Notes: generated from the letters alone by a model not told the origin. A stretch of 64,000 nt of DNA from Blastocatellia bacterium (GCA_021463145.1 JAJTWZ010000002.1:1-64000), one strand, 5' to 3'; shown: positions 1-7,826, numbered from the stretch's first letter. Translations and numbers: made by a program.

Positions 1-107
1 GTTTCGGGTCCGTGGGTCATTCTGAAGCGCCGGAGCGTTTCGGGTCCGCGGGTCATTCTGAAGCGCCGGAGCGTTTCGGGTCCGTGGGTCATTCTGAAGC
101 GCCGGAG
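1..107. repeat. 36-bp tandem repeat, three copies, cut by window edge
   Basis: Three head-to-tail copies of a 36-bp unit start at positions 1, 37 and 73. They are nearly identical: the visible difference is a T/C change in 'gggtccgtgggtc' versus 'gggtccgcgggtc', and the third unit diverges at its last base. The array probably continues to the left of the window. There are no spacers, so it is not CRISPR, and no credible reading frame passes through it. It lies beyond the 3' end of the B12 operon. Confidence 0.9.
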
Positions 108-187
108 GCGCGAAAGCACCAGAGCCCAAGGCTATTGAAAACGGCCGTGCGCTGACGCCTGCACTATGTCCGTTTCATCACAGGGGG

Positions 188-202
188 CACGCCGCAGGCG
201 TG
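188..202 (-). terminator. short hairpin downstream of the B12 operon
   Basis: A perfect 6-bp stem (CACGCC/GGCGTG) with a GCA loop lies about 70 nt beyond the stop codon of the last gene of the minus-strand B12 operon. No T-run follows on the minus strand, so intrinsic termination is uncertain. It is the best terminator-like structure between the operon and the 36-bp repeats. Confidence 0.3.
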
Positions 203-272
203 AGGGAAGTTATCGTCTGCGAACGCTTCGCGGTGCTTCAGGCCCGGATCGATCCTGCCGCAAAGACCGGCG

Positions 273-485
273 TCACGCCCCGTCCAGGGATTCCTTCGGC
301 AGCAACTCTCCAAACGACGACTCGCCCGTCCGCAGGCCGCGCCGCAGATACGCCACGCACCACCCGCAATGCGTCCCGCAGCCTTCACGCTCCGCGAGTC
401 CGCCCAGGTCCAACCCCTCCCGCCTGGCCACCGCCAGCAGCATCGCGAACGGCTTGTCCTCGCACAGACAACGGTCGACGCGCAT
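273..485 (-). CDS. BFD-like [2Fe-2S]-binding protein
   Basis: Small 70-residue protein with the cysteine layout of the bacterioferritin-associated ferredoxin (BFD) fold: Cys6-x-Cys8 near the N-terminus and Cys40-x2-Cys43 ('CGTHCGWC'), with an extra Cys36. The four cysteines would ligate a [2Fe-2S] cluster in a small helical domain. The ATG at 485 follows a strong Shine-Dalgarno (ggaggag) and lies 14 nt after the phosphatase stop, so this is the last gene of the B12 operon. Its partner is unknown: BFD domains usually feed electrons to, or assemble with, larger proteins. A role in cobalamin reduction is conceivable but is inference only. Confidence 0.8.
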   Translation of the reverse strand: MRVDRCLCEDKPFAMLLAVARREGLDLGGLAEREGCGTHCGWCVAYLRRGLRTGESSFGELLPKESLDGA

Positions 486-499
486 CGCACTCCTCCGGG

Positions 500-1144
500 C
501 TAAGGCTCGCCAAGGTCGCCGGAACCGAACGGCTCTCCAGTGTAATTGATCGCGCGCACCAACGGTTCGCCGTCGTACCAGTCCACCACATTCACGCAAC
601 CGTGATCCTGCGCGAGCCTCAACCACGCCGTCGCCTGCATCTCGAGCGCGGAACCGAGCACCAGCCTGCAAACTCCACCGTGTGTCACCACCGCGATCTC
701 ACCCGCCGGATGATCGCCGAGAATCGTCTGAAGTGTCTCTATCACCCGCTTCCGGAACTCTACGAACGACTCTCCGCCGGGATACCGGAACTGATCGGGC
801 TGCCGGAACAGCCGCTCGATCGCGCCCGGATTCGCCGTGTCCATCGCTGCAAGAGACTGGCCCTCCCAGTCTCCCATGTGAATCTCGCGAAGCGTCGACG
901 CCCGTTCGGCCCCGAGCCCCTGCTCGCGGGCGATCAGGTCGCCCGCATACGAAGCTCGTGCAAGGTCGCTCGTGTAAACGCCCGCGAGTCGCCGCGCCGC
1001 GAGCCAGCGCGCGACGCGGTGCGACTGTGCCTTTCCGCGCGCCGTGAGCGACGCGTCGGTCCATCCGAACAACTGGTCCGGGCATTCACGCGTGACTTCG
1101 CCGTGCCGCACCAGGTAGAGCCGGATGTGGCGCGTCGCCCTCAT
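500..1144 (-). CDS. histidine phosphatase family protein, probable alpha-ribazole phosphatase (CobC-like)
   Basis: A 214-residue phosphoglycerate-mutase-like phosphatase. The N-terminal motif 'LYLVRHGEV' carries the phospho-accepting His14; 'REIHMGDWEG' holds the conserved acidic residue and 'VVTHGG' the second catalytic His155. The length matches CobC/GpmB-type enzymes. CobC removes the 5'-phosphate of alpha-ribazole phosphate in the lower-ligand branch of cobalamin assembly. The sequence alone shows only the superfamily; the CobC assignment comes from its place downstream of a cobalamin riboswitch and uptake genes on the same strand. The start at 1144 (MRATRH...) is chosen because the catalytic motif begins about 10 residues later; the upstream extension of the frame has no family features. 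Confidence 0.8.
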   Translation of the reverse strand: MRATRHIRLYLVRHGEVTRECPDQLFGWTDASLTARGKAQSHRVARWLAARRLAGVYTSDLARASYAGDLIAREQGLGAERASTLREIHMGDWEGQSLAAMDTANPGAIERLFRQPDQFRYPGGESFVEFRKRVIETLQTILGDHPAGEIAVVTHGGVCRLVLGSALEMQATAWLRLAQDHGCVNVVDWYDGEPLVRAINYTGEPFGSGDLGEP

Positions 1145-1301
1145 CCCCGCCCTCCCGTCGAGGCGGCAACATCGCACGCGACGGTCAGACGATACCGGAG
1201 AGAACCATCGGCGGCAGCCCCGTGGCCACCGCCGGCATCGACGGGCCGCATCCGCGCGATGGCACCGCGGATCCTGGCCCGTCGCTCTCGAACAGCCCGC
1301 C

Positions 1302-3839
1302 TCAGAAGCGCACCTTCGCGCCGCCGTACGCCGTCGCACCAGGCAATCGCACGCCGTTCTCGAGGATCTCCGTGTCCGTGAAGTTCTCTACCCGCCCGAA
1401 GAGCGAAACAGTCACACGGTCCGACACCGGAATGTCGTAGATCGCCGAGACGTTCGCCCGCGCGTACCCGTCGAATGTGAAGCGGCGGGACGAGAAGTAC
1501 ACCGACTCGAACAGCTGGGCGTCGTGCTCAGATTGTGCAAGCACGTCGAACGCGAGCGACAGCTTGCCAATCCGCTGTGTCGCCTGCAGCGAGAACGTGT
1601 GCCTGGGTATAGCCGTAGTGCGAACGCTCTGACCTCCGCGTATCGAAGTACCGTCCGCAAGCACGATCGTCGACGGCAGCCGTGTGTCGGACGCGACGAA
1701 CGTGTAAGCGCCGCGCACGTCGAGCGAGCGGATCGGCGACACGGCGGCCGATACCTCGACGCCGCGCGACAGCCCGCCCGATGTGTTCACGTAACCTCCG
1801 AAGCGTCCGAGTCCGAGCGGATCGTCGCTTGCGAACGTCACGGGGTTGAAGAAGCTGGCGAAATCGATCTGCCGCTGCAGCTTCGTGTAGAAGTAGGTTG
1901 CACCGAACCTCGCGCGATCGTCGAACAGCGCCTGCTCGACACCGCCGTCCACCGTCAGCGAGATCTCGGGCTTCAGCGTCGGGTCGCCCGTTCTAACCAG
2001 GCCGTTGCCCACCAGGTTCGCGTCGCCGACGTTCGAGAACCGCTCGTAAAGCGACGGGGCGCGGAAACTGTTGCCGGCGTGCGCCCAGATGCGCGTGCCC
2101 GTGGATGCGAACCTGTACGCGATCGAACCGTCGCCGGTGAATGCGCTCTTCTCGTCGAATCCACCAAGAAACGCCGGAACGGTCTGCTGCCGCGAGTCGT
2201 CTGGCTCACTCTGGTTCGAAGTGCCGAAATACGCTTCGGTGTCGCCAACACGGAAGCCCTGCCACCGCGCTCCGAGTCCGATCTGAAGGCGTCCGTCCAG
2301 TAGCGCTATCTGGTCGAAAACGAACGCCGCGTAGGTCCACTGCCGGTCGCGCGACGCGTCGTTGACACCGTCGAAATCGTAGTCGAAGCCGAACTCGTTG
2401 AACGGCTGCCGCGAACTGCCGAACGGGCCCGGGAAATCCTGCCGGAACTGCTCTCGCTCCACTTCTGCTCCTGCCGTCAGCACGTTCGAGGTGCCCAACA
2501 GGAACCGGCTCCTGAAATCGAACGTGTGGACCGACCCGCGATACCACGCATTGCCGAGCCCGCTCACGTCCGGCTTTCCGTCCTGATCGTAGTCGAACGT
2601 GAGCGGCGCAACTTCGGCGTAGTAATCGGGGTCCGAGTCCGGTCCGAATCCGAAGAACTTCTCGGTCGTCGAGCCCGCGTAGCGGGCCGTGTAACTGAAG
2701 ACGTCGTTTACGTCGTGATGGAATCGGAGCGAACCCTGGAAGTAGTCAGAATCGCGCACGTCGTCCGGATCGTTCGGCGCGTCGGCGAAGACGACAGGCG
2801 CCGGCGGAAAGACCGATCCGCCGGCGGTCGCCGGCCTGAAGAACGGGTTGCCGTTCAGGTCGAGACGCGAATCGTCGTATGCAAGATTCCCGGACAGCTC
2901 CATCCGGTCCGTGAAGCGATATGCCGCGCGGCCGGAGATCGTCGAGTTTCGATACTCGTCGTCGCCATCCACGCCGTTCGTGACGTTCTGCTGATCGAAG
3001 CCGAAGCTGAAGTCGGCGCGATCGTTTCCACCGGTGGATCCGAAATGGCCGCGAAACGTCCCAAGCGATCCTCCCTCGGCCCAGAGCTCGAAGCGGGGAG
3101 CCCCTGCGCCGCGCAGCGGTATTACGTTCACGACGCCGCCGACGGCGTGCGAGCCGTACAGCGTCGAGCCCGCGCCGCGGACGACTTCGACGCGGTCGAC
3201 GTTCGTCAGCGTCAGGTCCTCGTAGAAACCGAGGAACGAGCCATTGATATCGGACGCGTCTCGAATCCGAAGACCGTCGACCAGCACGGACGTGTCCTGG
3301 GACCGCAACCCGCGGAACCGGATCGCCGTGAGGGATCCCGGCCCGCCCTGCCGCTGGATTCGAAGACCTGCAACGCCGGTCAGCGCTTCCGGCAGGGCGC
3401 GCGCACCGCGCACGTCGGCGTCGGCGGCCGTCACGACGTCGACGGACCGCGTCACTTCGTCTCGCGACTGCGGCAAGCCGGAGGCCGTTACCGTGACCTC
3501 TTCGGCTACTGCCGCGACGGCGAGCGGGACGTCGACGACTACCGCTCCGTCGCGCACTTCGACTCGTTCGCGGGTCGCCGTGCGGAATCCGGGCGCCGAG
3601 ACTTCGACCAGGTAATCGCCTGGAGGTACGGCATCGATTTCGTATTCGCCTTCTCGGCCGGTGCGAGCGCGGCGGTCGGTGCCCGCGGATGAAACGAGGC
3701 GGACGGTCGCGCCAGCGACGCGCGCACCAGCGCTGTCGGTAACGGTGCCCGTAACGCGAGCGCCGCCGGCCGCCAGTGCAGCGGGAACGGCGCCCGTCAC
3801 GAGGACGATGGCGACCAGGATTCGTGCAAGGGTGTTCAT
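1302..3839 (-). CDS. TonB-dependent outer-membrane receptor, probable cobalamin receptor (BtuB-like)
   Basis: An 845-residue outer-membrane protein. Residues 1-23 form a signal peptide ending ALA. Residues ~27-105 form a carboxypeptidase-regulatory-like beta-sandwich ('VTGTVTDSAGARVAGATV'), then a plug domain at ~115-225 ('SVLVDGLRI', 'VEVVRGAGSTLYGSHAVGG') and a beta-barrel ending in Phe, the usual BAM-recognised terminus. Its ATG overlaps the stop of the ATPase gene by 4 nt, and the operon begins with a cobalamin riboswitch, so cobalamin or a corrinoid is the likely ligand. The extra N-terminal regulatory-like domain is common in Acidobacteriota and Bacteroidota receptors and absent from E. 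coli BtuB. Transport would be energised by a TonB-ExbBD complex such as the one at 62-64 kb. Confidence 0.9.
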   Translation of the reverse strand: MNTLARILVAIVLVTGAVPAALAAGGARVTGTVTDSAGARVAGATVRLVSSAGTDRRARTGREGEYEIDAVPPGDYLVEVSAPGFRTATRERVEVRDGAVVVDVPLAVAAVAEEVTVTASGLPQSRDEVTRSVDVVTAADADVRGARALPEALTGVAGLRIQRQGGPGSLTAIRFRGLRSQDTSVLVDGLRIRDASDINGSFLGFYEDLTLTNVDRVEVVRGAGSTLYGSHAVGGVVNVIPLRGAGAPRFELWAEGGSLGTFRGHFGSTGGNDRADFSFGFDQQNVTNGVDGDDEYRNSTISGRAAYRFTDRMELSGNLAYDDSRLDLNGNPFFRPATAGGSVFPPAPVVFADAPNDPDDVRDSDYFQGSLRFHHDVNDVFSYTARYAGSTTEKFFGFGPDSDPDYYAEVAPLTFDYDQDGKPDVSGLGNAWYRGSVHTFDFRSRFLLGTSNVLTAGAEVEREQFRQDFPGPFGSSRQPFNEFGFDYDFDGVNDASRDRQWTYAAFVFDQIALLDGRLQIGLGARWQGFRVGDTEAYFGTSNQSEPDDSRQQTVPAFLGGFDEKSAFTGDGSIAYRFASTGTRIWAHAGNSFRAPSLYERFSNVGDANLVGNGLVRTGDPTLKPEISLTVDGGVEQALFDDRARFGATYFYTKLQRQIDFASFFNPVTFASDDPLGLGRFGGYVNTSGGLSRGVEVSAAVSPIRSLDVRGAYTFVASDTRLPSTIVLADGTSIRGGQSVRTTAIPRHTFSLQATQRIGKLSLAFDVLAQSEHDAQLFESVYFSSRRFTFDGYARANVSAIYDIPVSDRVTVSLFGRVENFTDTEILENGVRLPGATAYGGAKVRF

Positions 3840-4663
3840 GAAGTGGTTTCTCCGATGGATTTGGGTGACCGGGTTCCGCGCAGATCGGTCCCGGCAACTA
3901 CGGTGATTCGCGGCGCCCCGGTGACGGGGTTCGCGTCTACCAGAACGGGGACTCCGAACACTGACTCGATGCGTTCGGGCGTCAGAACCTCGGCGGGGGT
4001 GCCGGTGCCTGCAATCCGTCCGTCCGAAAGCAGGATCAGGCGGTCGGCGAACTCGGCGGCCAGGTTCAGGTCGTGAGTAACGACGGCGACGGCCATTCGC
4101 CGTTCGCGGGCAAGCCGTCTTACAAGGGCCAGGATGCGGATCTGGTGCGCGATGTCGAGGTTCGCCGTCGGCTCGTCGAGCAGCAGGACGCGCGGCTCCT
4201 GTGCAAGGGCTCGGGCGACCGTGACTCGCTGGCGCTCCCCGCCCGACAATTCGTCGAGGTGGCGCGCGGCGAAGTCTCCGGCGCCGGTGAGCTCGAGCGC
4301 GCGCGTGGCGGCGTGGACGTCGGCGTCGGTCTCGAAGCCGAGGAGGTGTCCGCGGGCGAAGCGTCCCTGCAGCACGTACTCGAGCACCGTGAGGGGAAAG
4401 TGGAATTCGGCGGACTGCGCGACGAAGCCGACGGCGCGCGCGACCTCGAGTCGAGACATCTCGTGGATACCGCGGTCGCCGAGCAGCACTCGCCCGCACT
4501 TTGGCGTGAGCAATCCGTCCAACAGCGCGACGAGCGTCGACTTGCCCGATCCGTTCGGTCCGGCTATTGCCAGGACTTCGCCCTCGCACAACTCGACCGA
4601 GACGTCACGGAGTACCGGCTCGCCGTTCCCGTAGCCAAATGACACCTGTTCGGCGCGAATCAC
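3836..4663 (-). CDS. btuD: ABC transporter ATP-binding protein (BtuD/FecE type)
   Basis: A 275-residue ATPase that drives import through the neighbouring permease. Walker A 'GPNGSGKST' is at residues 35-43; the Q-loop region ('VGFVAQSAEF'), ABC signature 'LSGGERQRV', Walker B 'VLLLDEPTANLD' and H-loop 'VTHDLN' all follow in order and look intact. The GTG start at 4663 is chosen because a ggaggt Shine-Dalgarno lies just upstream and the start overlaps the permease stop by 4 nt. The 3' end overlaps the receptor start by 4 nt. The fold is shared by heme, siderophore and B12 importers; the riboswitch upstream favours B12. Confidence 0.92.
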   Translation of the reverse strand: MIRAEQVSFGYGNGEPVLRDVSVELCEGEVLAIAGPNGSGKSTLVALLDGLLTPKCGRVLLGDRGIHEMSRLEVARAVGFVAQSAEFHFPLTVLEYVLQGRFARGHLLGFETDADVHAATRALELTGAGDFAARHLDELSGGERQRVTVARALAQEPRVLLLDEPTANLDIAHQIRILALVRRLARERRMAVAVVTHDLNLAAEFADRLILLSDGRIAGTGTPAEVLTPERIESVFGVPVLVDANPVTGAPRITVVAGTDLRGTRSPKSIGETTS

Positions 4664-5676
4664 CAGGACCTCCGCAGCAGGTAGACGAAGACGGGCGCGC
4701 CGATGAGCGCCGTCACGACGCCGATGTGGATCTCGCGAGGCGCAAAGAGCGTGCGCGAGAGCGTGTCGCCGAGCGCGAGAAACGCGGCGCCGACGAGCGC
4801 CGACGCCGGCACGACGAGCCGGTTGTCGCTGCCGACGACGAGCCGCACCGCGTGCGGGATCACGAGTCCGACGAATCCGATCATGCCGCTCACGGCGACC
4901 GACGCCGCGGTGATCATCGAGGCGGCGCAGTAGACGACGACCTTCACGCGCCGCGTGGCGACGCCGAGGGCGCGGGCATCGCGTTCGCCGAGCATGAGCA
5001 GGTTCATGCTCCGGGCGCAGAGCGCGATCGCCGTCCCGCCGGCGAGTGTGACGAGCGCAATGGGCCAGAGAGCATCGGACGATCCCGAGAGGTCGCCGAT
5101 GAGCCACGAGTAGATTCCGCGCAGTCCGGCCTCGGACGTCAGCGTCATCAGAAAGATGATGGCCGAACTGAGGAACGCGTTCACGATGACGCCGGCGAGG
5201 ATTAGCCGCTCTGTGGGTGCGCCCTCCCTGCCTTCCCCAATGGCATAGACGACGACGATCGTGACGAGCGCGCCGGCGAACGCCGACATCGTGCGACCCG
5301 TGGCCGCCGCGGCGAAAACGACCGCCGAGAGCACGGCGCCGAGCGCCGCGCCGCTCGAAACGCCGAGGATGTAGGGCTCGGCGAGCGGATTGCGAAGGAG
5401 CGCCTGGAACGCGGAGCCGGCGACGGAGAGAGACGCGCCGACGACGAGCGCTAGCGCGAGTCGCGGCAGCCGCACGTCGAAGACGATGGCCGAATGCTCG
5501 GGCGAAAGTGGCGACGTGCCTCCGCTCGCTCGCGCCCACATCGCGGCGAGGATGTCACCGACCGGCACGCGCTCGCTTCCGAATGCGAGCGAGACGCCGC
5601 ACGCGATCGCGAGCACGATCACGAGCACGGCGAGGACGGTCACCAGCCGTCCCGACGTGAGGTATCCGGGTCTCAC
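4660..5676 (-). CDS. btuC: iron-chelate/cobalamin ABC permease (BtuC/FecCD family)
   Basis: A 338-residue inner-membrane permease with about ten hydrophobic segments and the FecCD-family landmarks 'RLPRLALALVVGASL', 'GSAFQALLRNPLAEPYILG' and 'MIGFVGLVIPHAVR'. It forms the dimeric channel through which the substrate passes from the periplasmic binding protein. The GTG start at 5676 overlaps the TGA of the binding-protein gene (GTGA), indicating translational coupling. The gene ends 'YLLRRSW' and overlaps the ATPase start by 4 nt. Cobalamin specificity is inferred from the riboswitch and operon. Confidence 0.92.
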   Translation of the reverse strand: MRPGYLTSGRLVTVLAVLVIVLAIACGVSLAFGSERVPVGDILAAMWARASGGTSPLSPEHSAIVFDVRLPRLALALVVGASLSVAGSAFQALLRNPLAEPYILGVSSGAALGAVLSAVVFAAAATGRTMSAFAGALVTIVVVYAIGEGREGAPTERLILAGVIVNAFLSSAIIFLMTLTSEAGLRGIYSWLIGDLSGSSDALWPIALVTLAGGTAIALCARSMNLLMLGERDARALGVATRRVKVVVYCAASMITAASVAVSGMIGFVGLVIPHAVRLVVGSDNRLVVPASALVGAAFLALGDTLSRTLFAPREIHIGVVTALIGAPVFVYLLRRSW

Positions 5677-6833
5677 CGATACGCCTCGGGATGGAGCGCC
5701 TTCGCAAGCTGTTCGAGGCCGTCGACGAGACGCGGACCGGGCCGCATGAGAAGGTCGCCGTCGATCTTTACGATCCGGCCGTTGCGGACGGCGGGGGTCG
5801 CCGCAATCGACTTCGGGACGCCGCTGTCCTGTGCCGCGAAGCCGTGCGTGACGAGCGGCACGAGGATGACGTCGGGCGCTTTCGCGATGACGGCTTCGGC
5901 GCTGTACTGCGGCCACTCGGTCGTCTCGTCGGCAGTTATCGACGCGCCGCCCGCGAGCCGGATGAGGTCGTCGAGGAACGTACCTTTGCCACTCGTGAAG
6001 AGTGGTTCGTTGCCGACGATTGCGAAGACTTTCGGGGCCGGGCGGCCGGCGATCGTAGCGCGGACCGACTCGATGCGGGCGCGCAGCGTGGTGGTGAGGG
6101 CCGTCGCTGCGTCGGTATCGCCGGTGGCGACGCCGATGCGTTCGATCGAGGTGAGGACGCCGTCGACGCCCTTCGCGGCGGTGACGACGACGGGGACGCC
6201 GAGGGCGCCGAGCCGCTCAGAGATCGACTCGAGCTGGCTCGCGGTCGAGACGAGGACGAGGTCGGGTTTCAGGGCAAGGATGCGTTCGACGTCGGGCTTC
6301 TGGGTGTCGCCGATTTTGTTCGTGTTCGCCGCTTCGGGGGGAAAGGTGCAGTAGGACGTCGTTGCGATGACTCGCGGTCCCGCGCCGATGGCGAAGAGGA
6401 TTTCGGTAATGCTCGGCGCGAGCGAGACGATGCGCTCGGGGCGCGCGACGACGTGTACGCTACGGCCGAGGTCGTCGACGACGTTGCGGGTCGCGGCGGC
6501 GCCAGTTCCAGTCGCCCCGATGCCGTCTTGTGCGACCGTGCCACCGGGAGCGGGACGCCCTTCAGACGCGGCGTTTCCCGTCGGCGGCGCAGGCCGTGCG
6601 CACGCCACTGCGAACGCGCACAGCACCAGCAGTGTGACCGCCCCGAGGAACCGGCTACGTCGCGCAACGGTATCGGTACCGCGAGCGTCAGCGAGCGGGT
6701 CGCCGCCCGGTCGCGCAACATGATCGGTACCGCGAGAGTCAGCGAGCGGGTCGCCGCCCGGTCGCGCATCGGGATCTGTACCGCGAGCGACAGCGAGCGG
6801 GTTGTTTGCCGGCCGTGAGGCGTGAATGGACAT
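5673..6833 (-). CDS. btuF: cobalamin-binding periplasmic lipoprotein (BtuF-like) with repeat-encoded N-terminal extension
   Basis: First gene of the B12 operon; a 386-residue substrate-binding protein of the BtuF/FepB clan ('RIVSLAPSITEILFAIGAG', 'KPDLVLV'). A hydrophobic segment ending 'LCAFAVAC' with Cys78 as probable lipidated residue marks a lipoprotein signal, but about 60 residues precede it. Those residues are mostly encoded by in-frame 51-bp DNA repeats (PGGDPLADxRGTD units). The start is uncertain: ATG at 6833 is given here, a GTG at 6848 is in the same frame, and neither has a good Shine-Dalgarno. No in-frame ATG/GTG/TTG lies between the repeats and the signal sequence. The binding domain itself looks complete. 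It captures corrinoid in the periplasm and hands it to BtuC. Confidence 0.85.
   Translation of the reverse strand: MSIHASRPANNPLAVARGTDPDARPGGDPLADSRGTDHVARPGGDPLADARGTDTVARRSRFLGAVTLLVLCAFAVACARPAPPTGNAASEGRPAPGGTVAQDGIGATGTGAAATRNVVDDLGRSVHVVARPERIVSLAPSITEILFAIGAGPRVIATTSYCTFPPEAANTNKIGDTQKPDVERILALKPDLVLVSTASQLESISERLGALGVPVVVTAAKGVDGVLTSIERIGVATGDTDAATALTTTLRARIESVRATIAGRPAPKVFAIVGNEPLFTSGKGTFLDDLIRLAGGASITADETTEWPQYSAEAVIAKAPDVILVPLVTHGFAAQDSGVPKSIAATPAVRNGRIVKIDGDLLMRPGPRLVDGLEQLAKALHPEAYR
6661..6802. repeat. 51-bp tandem repeats inside the 5' end of btuF
   Basis: Unit starts at 6674 and 6725 are full 51-bp copies; a third partial copy begins at 6776 and a fragment of another lies at 6661-6673. 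The core reads 'taccgcgagcgtcagcgagc' with small variations. Because 51 is a multiple of three, each unit adds 17 codons to the btuF frame without disrupting it. The unit resembles GC-rich dispersed repeats I associate with Acidobacteriota genomes; that recollection is not checked here. Confidence 0.85.
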
Positions 6834-6949
6834 TGAAGCGTGCTGCACCTGATATCGGGCGCGCGCACGACCGGTCCACCCGAGTCAGCCTCGGTTGCCG
6901 TTCCGAGCATCGCACCCTCATCCGTCGAAGGGTGGATTGCATTACTCGA

Positions 6950-7065
6950 TCGAGGCAGGTCTCCTGGCTTCGTCCGCTAAGGACGTTACAGTGGCGGGAC
7001 CGCGCGGGACTTGCACCCGCTTCCCTATTCTTCCGTGCATTGACTGCATCGCACGGACACCTCGA
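6950..7065 (-). ncRNA. adenosylcobalamin riboswitch
   Basis: Read on the minus strand, the segment carries the conserved core of the cobalamin riboswitch: 'GGGAA' followed by 'GGGTGCAAGTCCC', then 'GCGCGGTCCCGCCACTGT' (B12 box region), and finally 'AGCCAGGAGACCTGCC'. The closing helix P1 can be drawn between 7060-7065 and 6950-6955 (TCGAGG/CCTCGA). It lies about 100-115 nt upstream of btuF, leaving room for an expression platform with small hairpins. AdoCbl binding would be expected to shut off the uptake operon. Confidence 0.95.
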
Positions 7066-7170
7066 ACGACTAGAACTCGAAAGAACGACTCCGGAAACCG
7101 GACGGGCGACCGTAGCACTGCCGACTTCGGCCGTCAACATGAGAGAACTCTACCGATGAACAAAGATCGA

Positions 7171-7204
7171 CACAGATCAGCGTTCTGGTCCGTGCTCATC
7201 TGTG
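7171..7204. repeat. inverted repeat next to tRNA-Arg
   Basis: Arms 'CACAGATCAGC' (7171-7181) and 'GCTCATCTGTG' (7194-7204) pair over 11 bp with one mismatch around a 12-nt loop. It lies 30 nt past the 3' end of the minus-strand tRNA and upstream of the cobalamin riboswitch, so it could end the tRNA transcript, though no T-run follows. CACAGAT-type dyads are also common dispersed repeats. Confidence 0.6.
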
Positions 7205-7233
7205 AAATTCCGCAGGCACTTCTGTCGAACTGA

Positions 7234-7307
7234 CGCGCCTGGCAGGACTCGAACCTGCGACCCTCGGCTTAGAAGGCCGATGCTCTATCCGGCTGAGCTA
7301 CAGGCGC
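7234..7307 (-). tRNA. tRNA-Arg (anticodon UCU)
   Basis: A full cloverleaf can be drawn on the minus strand: 7-bp acceptor GCGCCTG/CAGGCGC, D-arm GCTC/GAGC, anticodon arm TCGGC/GCCGA with loop CTTCTAA (anticodon TCT), variable GGGTC, and T-arm GCAGG/CCTGC with loop TTCGAGT. The discriminator base is G at 7234. CCA is not encoded. It reads AGA codons. No integrase or att-like duplication was seen around it. Confidence 0.97.
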
Positions 7308-7637
7308 TTCGGACGGATCCGATTGTAGCCGCAGCGCATCGCCGCCGGCAACGTTTCAGTCCTGAAGCCGAGGACAACCGTCCCTCCCATTCCGGAGACA
7401 ACATAGCCTCCGAAATTCTCATCCAAAGCCGTGAATACGGGGAGGGAAGGTAGGCAAGGAAGGGAGGGGGGCATCAAAGTTGCCCGGCAATCCCGAGAGC
7501 CGCGAGGGCTCATCAGGGACGATCCCGATTCGATCGAGTTGCGACACCTCTACGTGACGCGAAGGCTCCAAGCCTCCTGCCAGCCTGCAAACTCGCGAGG
7601 CCGAATCCCGTAGCGCGCAAAGCCTACACGCAACTTA

Positions 7638-7668
7638 ATATTGCGCGTAGATGCTTTACGCGCAATAT
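7638..7668. repeat. perfect 12-bp inverted repeat (ATATTGCGCGTA)
   Basis: Arms 7638-7649 and 7657-7668 are exact reverse complements separated by 7 nt. A second, imperfect dyad overlaps its right arm (GCGCAATAT...ATATGCGC, 7660-7682). The AT-rich tips and GC core with nested symmetry resemble a protein-binding operator or a transposon-end-like sequence more than a terminator. No T-run follows on either strand. Confidence 0.75.
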
Positions 7669-7811
7669 CCTGCGATATGCGCAACAAGCGGAGGAGCCTC
7701 GCCCATCCACGCACCGAAACCGCCCGGAAACCCGAGCAGAGCAAGGGACCAGGCGGACCAGTCGAAATTCATGAATTGAACGATCGGACCATCGCTCCGC
7801 TCGGGATTCCA

Positions 7812-7826
7812 AGCGCCTTCGGCGCT
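7812..7826 (-). terminator. hairpin after the 304-residue secreted-protein gene
   Basis: Perfect 6-bp stem AGCGCC/GGCGCT with a TTC loop (plus-strand reading), 21 nt past the stop codon of the minus-strand gene ending at 7848. A run of T is lacking, so it may act as an RNA-stabilising or weak termination structure. Confidence 0.4.

Noticed and set aside
1-107. CRISPR array
   Set aside because: The 36-bp units are directly adjacent with no spacers, and no cas gene is present.
2526-3692. Long open frame on the plus strand opposite the TonB receptor gene
   Set aside because: It is the antisense shadow of a clear receptor gene; the translation is Arg/Val/Asp-rich without domains. The same reasoning removed long shadow frames opposite secD, tgt, der, pnp and the surface protein.
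7100-7640. Genomic island inserted at tRNA-Arg
   Set aside because: No integrase, no duplicated tRNA 3' end and no mobile genes in either direction; flanking genes are ordinary chromosomal loci.
7550-7744. Possible 64-residue minus-strand protein
   Set aside because: No ribosome site, no recognised motif, and it spans the inverted repeats; more likely non-coding.
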